Part shown: in pieces, positions 60,507-64,000 of the stretch
Numbering within the stretch: the first letter of the stretch is position 1
Layout: every line of letters starts with the position of its first letter
From: CAG-411 sp050875145
GTDB lineage: Bacteria; Bacillota; Clostridia; Lachnospirales; Lachnospiraceae
Length of the DNA stretch: 64,000 nt
Direction: 5' to 3'
Assembly: GCA_050875145.1 (NCBI GenBank)
Contig: JBNMLH010000008.1
Coordinates: 62,001 to 126,000, forward strand
Notes under the pieces: model-generated
Databases searched by the model: none
What the model saw: the letters and a program-made list of their open reading frames with translations, nothing else
Told to the model about the DNA's origin: nothing
Translations under genes and position numbers: made by a program

Positions 60507-61496
60507 ATGAAAAAGATAAATGTGACAAGCCTATTGTTAGTCTTGTTATTTTGTATAGTGCCAATATTATGTATATTGATGATACACAATGTAAGTCTAA
60601 GTGATACGCTGACAAAAATGGAAGATGGAAGTTTTGGAAATAGTTATTCCTATATTGCAATGGATAACACCAAGAAAAATAATCATGCATTGGTGCAGGC
60701 TTTGAATCGTAGAAAAGTAAAATATGCCTTATCATTGGAAACTTCGGGAAATGATAAAGAAACTGTTAGTTATCTTACCTTTAATAAAACATTTGCAAAT
60801 TTTCCTATGAAAGAGGGGCGTTTCTTTAAACCAGCGGATTTTAAGGATGAAAATTTTGTAGCAGTAATTGGAAAAAATATAAAGGGTGTATATCAGAAAA
60901 AAAATCAAAAATATATTCTTATCTGTGGAAAAGAATATAAGGTGTTGGGTATTATCGGATATGAAGGAGAAACGGTATTAGATAATTATATTTACGCAAA
61001 TATGTTTGCAGGGAATGAGGCAGAAGAAAAGAATTATATGATTGATTTTTTTTCTAAAGAAGATGCTGCCTCTGTTGCAGAGGAGTGTATAAAGGAAATT
61101 AAGGGTGCGAGGCAATTAACGACAGTGGAAAGCTATGCGGATAGTATAATGCCAAAGATAGACACGTATGCTTGGTTTTTGTGTATTTTTCTTTGCTGTA
61201 TATTGTGTTTGATTTTAATCTCTTCACAATGGTTAAGCCAACAAAGAAAAAGTATATGCATACAGAGATTAGTAGGAGCCTCAAGGAGTAAAATTGTGTT
61301 GGGGATAATAAAAAAATATATATTAATAGCTGTTATAGCACTAATAATAAGTAGTGTTTATTGTAATGTATGGTATCCTGCTTACTTTTCTTCCTTATTA
61401 AAAGGATATGCAATATGTGTTTTGTTGCTTATTCTATTTATGATGGGAAATATAGTTATAGTTTTACATGATTCGATAGAGGAGGCAATAAAATAA
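60507..61496 (+). CDS. ABC transporter permease, MacB/FtsX-like (first)
   Basis: The product has 329 residues with the MacB-type layout: one N-terminal membrane helix (about 7-27), an extracytoplasmic domain (28-215) and three C-terminal helices (about 216-240, 265-290 and 297-320). It lacks the strong motifs of LolC/E but has the typical basic connector QQRKSICIQRLVGASRSKIVLG, the coupling region of FtsX-like permeases. AAGGAG lies 6 bases before ATG. The next permease gene begins directly at its stop. Confidence 0.8.
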   Translation: MKKINVTSLLLVLLFCIVPILCILMIHNVSLSDTLTKMEDGSFGNSYSYIAMDNTKKNNHALVQALNRRKVKYALSLETSGNDKETVSYLTFNKTFANFPMKEGRFFKPADFKDENFVAVIGKNIKGVYQKKNQKYILICGKEYKVLGIIGYEGETVLDNYIYANMFAGNEAEEKNYMIDFFSKEDAASVAEECIKEIKGARQLTTVESYADSIMPKIDTYAWFLCIFLCCILCLILISSQWLSQQRKSICIQRLVGASRSKIVLGIIKKYILIAVIALIISSVYCNVWYPAYFSSLLKGYAICVLLLILFMMGNIVIVLHDSIEEAIK

Positions 61497-62786
61497 ATGA
61501 TAGGTAATTATATAGATACTGCTATTTCTATTTTATATAAAAATATATTGGTTGTTTTGTTAATGGTAATATTAACCTCTCTTTGTTTTGTTGTAGTAGG
61601 AAAAACATGTACAGTGCAAAAAAAGGCAGAAACCACAGCTACTGAGCATGAAGAAAAATATGGGAAAAACAGCATTTATTGGACAGCAGAGTGTTTAAAT
61701 GATAAAGACTTTTATACCTATTTATCAAATAATAGCAAGTATTATGAAAAAGTGAAAACGTTTAAAAATAAACTAATGAAAACAAATGAATTTACATATA
61801 TAACAGCCATGGATCAACCATTAAGTATTGTAACTAAAGCAGTGCCTGATGAGGTTTTGGATGGGTATGAGTTTGAAGAAGAAGGGGATACAGAGGCTTC
61901 TATTAATAAAGAAAGTACAGAATGTTCCGTAAAGGCAGTTGAAGCAAGCAAAGAGTTTTTTCAATATTTTAATATAACCGTAGCAGAAGGGAAGGCATTT
62001 CAAAAGGAGGATTTTATTTATCAGAAGGGAAAGCCAATTTCTGTGTTATTAGGAGCTGCATACCATTCTTATTTTAAAGTTGGAGATACGTTTGAAGCTG
62101 CATATTTGATGGGAAGATTCAAGTTTAAAGTAAAAGGTTTTGTGGAAAAAGAGAAATTTTTTGCAATGAGATCAGTTGGAGATTTGGTATCCTGTGAGAG
62201 ATATATGTTTGTACCTGCGCTTGAGGTAAATGAGTTTAGTAGATTTTCTAAGGCGTTATTGTTGCAGCAAATGGAGGGAATGATTGTCTCTAAATTAGGA
62301 TATACGAAGACCAATGAGTTGTATCGCCAATTCCTAGAGGAAGTTGGTTTAGAAAAATGGGATTTGATAGTGGTAGATCCAGATGCGACAACATCATATA
62401 ACAAGATAGAAAGTTATTCTGTTATGACAAAACAGGTAGCTAGACAATTCAAAATATTGTTAATTATCATTGTTATTTTTGCGTGTATTGCAATCACTAT
62501 GAATATGATAGGAATATTAAAAAGACAGCATTATAATTTTGGCGTAGAAATGTTGTGTGGAGCGTCCCGTAGATATATTGCTATGGAGGCATTTGGGATA
62601 GCAATAGGGATGGTGTTGGTTAGTGATGGAGTGGCATCCTTAGTATTAAAGATAATAGGAAATGATGCAAGAGCAATTCTTATAGTGCAATGCTTGGGGA
62701 TTGGCATAGCAGCAATTTCTTGTTTAGCCAGCTATTTTTATTTAAGAAAAATGAATATTAGCGATATAATTGGAGGAAAAGAGTAG
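61497..62786 (+). CDS. ABC transporter permease, MacB/FtsX-like (second)
   Basis: The product has 429 residues with the same plan: an N-terminal helix (about 12-33), a large extracytoplasmic domain (34-310) and three C-terminal helices (about 318-338, 362-385 and 390-412). The coupling segment is LKRQHYNFGVEMLCGASRRY. Its extracytoplasmic domain is larger than in the first permease, so the two probably form a heterodimer. It starts 1 base after the first permease's stop. The ATPase gene's GTG overlaps its TAG by one base, showing tight coupling. Confidence 0.8.
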   Translation: MIGNYIDTAISILYKNILVVLLMVILTSLCFVVVGKTCTVQKKAETTATEHEEKYGKNSIYWTAECLNDKDFYTYLSNNSKYYEKVKTFKNKLMKTNEFTYITAMDQPLSIVTKAVPDEVLDGYEFEEEGDTEASINKESTECSVKAVEASKEFFQYFNITVAEGKAFQKEDFIYQKGKPISVLLGAAYHSYFKVGDTFEAAYLMGRFKFKVKGFVEKEKFFAMRSVGDLVSCERYMFVPALEVNEFSRFSKALLLQQMEGMIVSKLGYTKTNELYRQFLEEVGLEKWDLIVVDPDATTSYNKIESYSVMTKQVARQFKILLIIIVIFACIAITMNMIGILKRQHYNFGVEMLCGASRRYIAMEAFGIAIGMVLVSDGVASLVLKIIGNDARAILIVQCLGIGIAAISCLASYFYLRKMNISDIIGGKE

Positions 62787-63448
62787 TGTTGATTGATTTG
62801 CAAAATATAAATGTATTATATGGAGAAAAAGAAGGTCGGATACATGCATTAAAGGATGTGTCACTTCAAATAGAAAAGGGAGAATTTGTAACAATAGTAG
62901 GGAAAAGTGGCTGCGGAAAATCCACATTGTTAAATATATTGGGTGGAATTAGAAGACCAGATCAGGGAAACTATTTATTTGATGGGAAAGTTACGAATGA
63001 CATGAAGGAAAAAGAAAAAGCGGTATTTCGTAATAAAAATGTAGGATTTGTTGTGCAGCACTTTGCATTAATACAGGAAAAAACGGTATATGAAAATATT
63101 ATGCTTCCGCTTAACTATCAAAGGATAAAGAAGCAAGAAAAGTATCAAAAAGTCCAACAAATGATGGAGTGGATGGAAATTGCTGAAAAAAAGTATAATT
63201 ATCCCTATGAACTTTCTGGTGGTCAGTGTCAGAGAGTAGCGATTGCCAGAGCGTTGGTGACGGAGCCGCAATTGATACTGGCGGATGAACCAACAGGAGC
63301 ATTGGACGAAGAAAATGCACAAAAAATCGTGAATATATTAAAAAAGATAAATGAAAAAGGAACTACAATTATTATGGTTACTCACGATATGGATATGGCA
63401 AAGCAGGGCAAAAGATGTATTCACATGAAAGACGGTAGAATCATATAA
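62786..63448 (+). CDS. ABC transporter ATP-binding protein (MacB/LolD type)
   Basis: The product has 220 residues and starts with GTG (MLIDLQNINVLYGEKEGRIHA). Walker A is GKSGCGKSTLLNILGG (about 38), the ABC signature LSGGQCQRVAIARAL (about 143), Walker B LILADEPTGALDEENA (about 163), with a switch His in IIMVTHDMDMAKQ. Sequence type and gene order (permease, permease, ATPase) match the LolCDE/MacB/FtsEX-type mechanotransmission exporters, which act on periplasmic or membrane substrates rather than import. The cargo, perhaps a peptide or the surface protein at the operon head, is unknown. Confidence 0.9.
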   Translation: MLIDLQNINVLYGEKEGRIHALKDVSLQIEKGEFVTIVGKSGCGKSTLLNILGGIRRPDQGNYLFDGKVTNDMKEKEKAVFRNKNVGFVVQHFALIQEKTVYENIMLPLNYQRIKKQEKYQKVQQMMEWMEIAEKKYNYPYELSGGQCQRVAIARALVTEPQLILADEPTGALDEENAQKIVNILKKINEKGTTIIMVTHDMDMAKQGKRCIHMKDGRII

Positions 63449-63449
63449 G

Positions 63450-63498
63450 AAAAACCTTCAAATTGAGTAATGTTATATTTATCAGTTTGAAGGTTTTT
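63450..63498 (+). terminator. Terminator of the ABC exporter operon
   Basis: AAAAACCTTCAAA and TTTGAAGGTTTTT form a perfect 13-bp stem with a 23-base loop, starting 2 bp after the stop. Confidence 0.9.
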
Positions 63499-63596
63499 AT
63501 ATAAGTGTGCAATGTGTATTTGTGTCGGGTGTCCGCTCGGTTGAAATGCTATATAAAAATCAATGTTGGAAAAAAGTGGTGTAAAAGAGTTGGATA

Positions 63597-63605
63597 TGGT
63601 ATACT
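63597..63605 (+). promoter_or_regulatory. Extended -10 promoter of the last gene
   Basis: TGGTATACT gives TGn followed by TATACT at 63600-63605. There is no clear -35, as expected for extended -10 promoters. The start codon is 40 bp away. Confidence 0.45.
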
Positions 63606-63645
63606 AGATATGTTAGCAGAAAACAAAAGAAAGTGAGGGTTTTAT

Positions 63646-64000
63646 ATGAAAGGGAGCGTATTAAAAGGGGTATTTTGTGGAATGTTATGTGCAGCAATGC
63701 TTGTGACACCAGTGAACACGACAAAGGCGGCCACAGTTGCCAAAAGTGCAATTACAACAATGAGCACAGAAGAGACAATAAACTTACCGATAATAAGTAA
63801 ACAGGGGGATAGCACAGAAACGACCAGTATAAACATGGCATTTTCGGATGAGGTAGATGGAGAACAAAAGATTACGTTAAAGAAGAGAGCGTATTTTAAT
63901 TTATCTGCATATTGTGTATTTGATGCTGATACCGCATCTAAAACGGCATCTGTTTATATTGAAAATGCAGCAGGTGAAACCGTAAAAGAGTTATATTTCA
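63646..64000 (+). CDS. Secreted protein, 3' end cut off by window
   Basis: ATG 63646 follows GTGAGGG by 6 bases. The first 28 residues (MKGSVLKGVFCGMLCAAMLV, then TPVNTTKAA) form a signal peptide. The visible mature part is Thr/Ser rich (INLPIISKQGDSTETTS), then has beta-strand-like stretches (EQKITLKKRAYFNLSAY, ETVKELYF). The frame is open to the window end, so the length and domain content are unknown. Its signal peptide and Thr-rich start resemble those of the other secreted proteins here. Confidence 0.75.
   Translation, partial: MKGSVLKGVFCGMLCAAMLVTPVNTTKAATVAKSAITTMSTEETINLPIISKQGDSTETTSINMAFSDEVDGEQKITLKKRAYFNLSAYCVFDADTASKTASVYIENAAGETVKELYF

Noticed and set aside
5102..63448. tRNA or rRNA genes
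   Set aside because: No cloverleaf with a TTCGAATC-type T arm or rRNA-like stretch was seen in the intergenic regions examined by eye; a covariance-model scan was not possible.

Overview
The window looks like a chromosomal segment of a low-GC, probably motile gut Clostridium relative, most likely of the family Lachnospiraceae. This is inferred from gene content, since no rRNA or tRNA gene is present. The pointers are a T-box before metG, a SAM-I riboswitch before metK, spoVG, strong AGGAGG-type ribosome binding sites, paired GlgC/GlgD, an ECF sigma factor with an RsgI-like anti-sigma factor, two chemoreceptors, a c-di-GMP phosphodiesterase, and secreted BspA-type leucine-rich-repeat, BIG2-like and FN3-like proteins. 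No prophage, complete insertion sequence or CRISPR array is visible; most of the window is ordinary core genome.

Layout. 0-5 kb: surface proteins (a truncated LRR protein, a protein with 36-bp tandem repeats, a 20-repeat LRR protein). 5-17.9 kb: D-Ala-D-Ala carboxypeptidase, TetR regulator, glgB, trmB, an unlisted small ORF, pckA, a BIG2-like secreted protein, T-box-metG, a lipoprotein. 18-22.7 kb (mostly minus strand): SAM riboswitch-metK, sigma/anti-sigma pair, MATE exporter with a divergent AraC regulator. 23.9-31.8 kb: cation exchanger, tatD-rsmA, an acidic Lachnospiraceae-type protein, EAL phosphodiesterase, acetyltransferase and a CPCC-TadA fusion. 32-45.4 kb: chemoreceptor, sbcDC, cell-wall amidase, proA, a two-component system, second chemoreceptor. 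45.8-56.3 kb: glgC-glgD, spoVG, transglutaminase-like protein, clpB, DHH phosphoesterase, DEAD-box helicase, phosphopantetheinyl transferase. 56.5-64 kb: an amino-acid ABC transporter whose substrate-binding domain is in permuted order, then a five-gene operon ending in a MacB/LolCDE-type ABC exporter, then a truncated secreted protein.

Most unusual points: (1) two 98%-identical 163-bp elements 48 kb apart, with perfect 13-bp terminal inverted repeats and, for one copy, a perfect 9-bp flanking direct repeat. This looks like a non-autonomous mobile element (MITE), and each copy sits about 25 bp before a gene start. (2) A substrate-binding/permease fusion in which lobe 2 precedes lobe 1 (circular permutation). 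(3) A CPCC zinc-ribbon-like domain fused to TadA. (4) Small ORFs with strong signals, including one whose stop overlaps the start of a chemoreceptor. (5) Several perfect palindromes at promoter positions that look like operators.

Glycogen genes (glgB at 7.7 kb; glgC-glgD at 45.8 kb) are split. Start sites were chosen by ribosome binding site and family alignment, so several genes are shorter here than the longest open frame.
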